NCBI RefSeq assembly: GCF_003143935.1
Contig: NZ_QFRX01000001.1
Span: forward strand, 5,702,643-5,766,642
DNA: 64,000 nucleotides
From: Streptomyces sp. Act143
Lineage (GTDB): Bacteria > Actinomycetota > Actinomycetes > Streptomycetales > Streptomycetaceae
Direction: 5' to 3'
Part shown: positions 63,629 through 64,000 of the stretch, piece by piece
How the letters are laid out: the number at the start of each line of letters is the position of its first letter
Position numbering within the stretch: the first letter of the stretch is position 1
Notes under the pieces: generated by a model
The model's database searches: none
Seen by the model: only the letters and a program-made list of their open reading frames with translations
What the model was told of the DNA's origin: nothing
Translations under genes and position numbers: made by a program

Positions 63629-64000
63629 ATGGGACTCGAACACGCCGTCCGCCCACTCCCCGACGCACCGAGTGAGGGAACGATGTCGCGACTTGGCCGT
63701 GAGAAGAGGGAACAGCAGGATGCCGTGCTCGCGGCGGCGCCCCTCGATGTGCTGGTCGGACCGGGGGGTGCCACGGTCGGCGGGGTGCCGGTCGGCGCGG
63801 TGCCCGGCGAGGAGATCCAGCACACCGTCCTGAACCACCTGCACCGCATCGCCCTCGCCACCGGTCACCCGGTCCACGCCACGGTCCGCGACGAGCGCAT
63901 CGGCTATGTCGTCGCCCTGCGGATCGAGCGGGACGGCTCCAGCCAGTTCACGGCCGAGCCGCGGCCCACGGCCCCGCCGGCGGGAGTGGGGCGGACGGCG
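63629..64000 (+). CDS. Unknown protein, 3' end outside window
   Basis: The frame is open from 63629 to the right edge. The ATG at 63629 follows GGAGGGAG; the ATG at 63683 inside the frame is an alternative. The visible 124 residues are hydrophilic: after MSRLGREKREQQDAVLAAA comes VLVGPGGATVGGVPV, then PGEEIQHTVLNHLHRIALAT and YVVALRIERDGSSQFTAEP. No family recognised. It is divergent from the DUF6668-like gene. Confidence 0.75.
   Translation, partial: MGLEHAVRPLPDAPSEGTMSRLGREKREQQDAVLAAAPLDVLVGPGGATVGGVPVGAVPGEEIQHTVLNHLHRIALATGHPVHATVRDERIGYVVALRIERDGSSQFTAEPRPTAPPAGVGRTA

Overview
The window is one contiguous piece of high-GC actinobacterial chromosome, almost certainly a Streptomyces. 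The evidence is third-position GC close to saturation, frequent GTG starts, a futalosine-pathway menaquinone gene, a complete 14-gene nuo operon and a known Streptomyces-type intergenic palindrome. I see no rRNA, tRNA, IS element, prophage or CRISPR array. The left edge cuts a large Rhs gene and the right edge cuts an unidentified gene.

Layout. 0-5 kb: C-terminal part of an Rhs/YD-repeat polymorphic toxin and a HEAT-like protein that is probably its immunity partner. 5-8 kb: three minus-strand exported proteins of unknown function, two of them lipoproteins. 8.3-12 kb: a membrane-anchored LysM / winged-helix / BTAD protein translationally coupled to a prepilin peptidase. 12-13.8 kb: mqnC and a small amidohydrolase-fragment protein. 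13.7-18.7 kb: an envelope-polysaccharide locus (GH18-like lipoprotein, small membrane protein, NodB-GT2 fusion, acyltransferase). 18.7-22.6 kb: ubiE, a PASTA protein, a GNAT acetyltransferase, a geranylgeranyl-reductase-type flavoprotein and peptide deformylase. 23-24 kb: a secreted NlpC/P60 hydrolase.

24.6-40.75 kb: nuoA to nuoN on the plus strand. Many junctions are 4-base start/stop overlaps. A Rex-like operator lies just after the likely promoter and a strong hairpin terminator follows nuoN. The operon fits the surrounding menaquinone genes: mqnC, ubiE, the prenyl reductase and, at 56.8 kb, a polyprenyl diphosphate synthase make and modify the quinone that the Nuo complex reduces.

40.8-64 kb is mixed: a secreted protein, a RecQ helicase, an M56 metallopeptidase, fumarylacetoacetase, an ATP-grasp plus flavoprotein pair, a GH53 galactanase with LacI-type operator candidates, a HAD phosphatase, a transglycosylase under a probable c-di-AMP riboswitch, a peptide transporter plus CocE-type hydrolase operon, polyprenyl synthase, a CHRD-DUF3455 protein behind a Crp-like site, a LolA-like protein with an ABC transporter, an FMN reductase and a degenerate P-loop protein.

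The most unusual pattern is at three gene 3' ends (ubiE, def, nuoN). There a short segment spanning the stop codon has been copied in tandem into the downstream intergenic DNA, with units of 23, 19 and 15 bases. Two further simple arrays (11-base and 6-base units) lie near fahA and near the gene at 49.1 kb.
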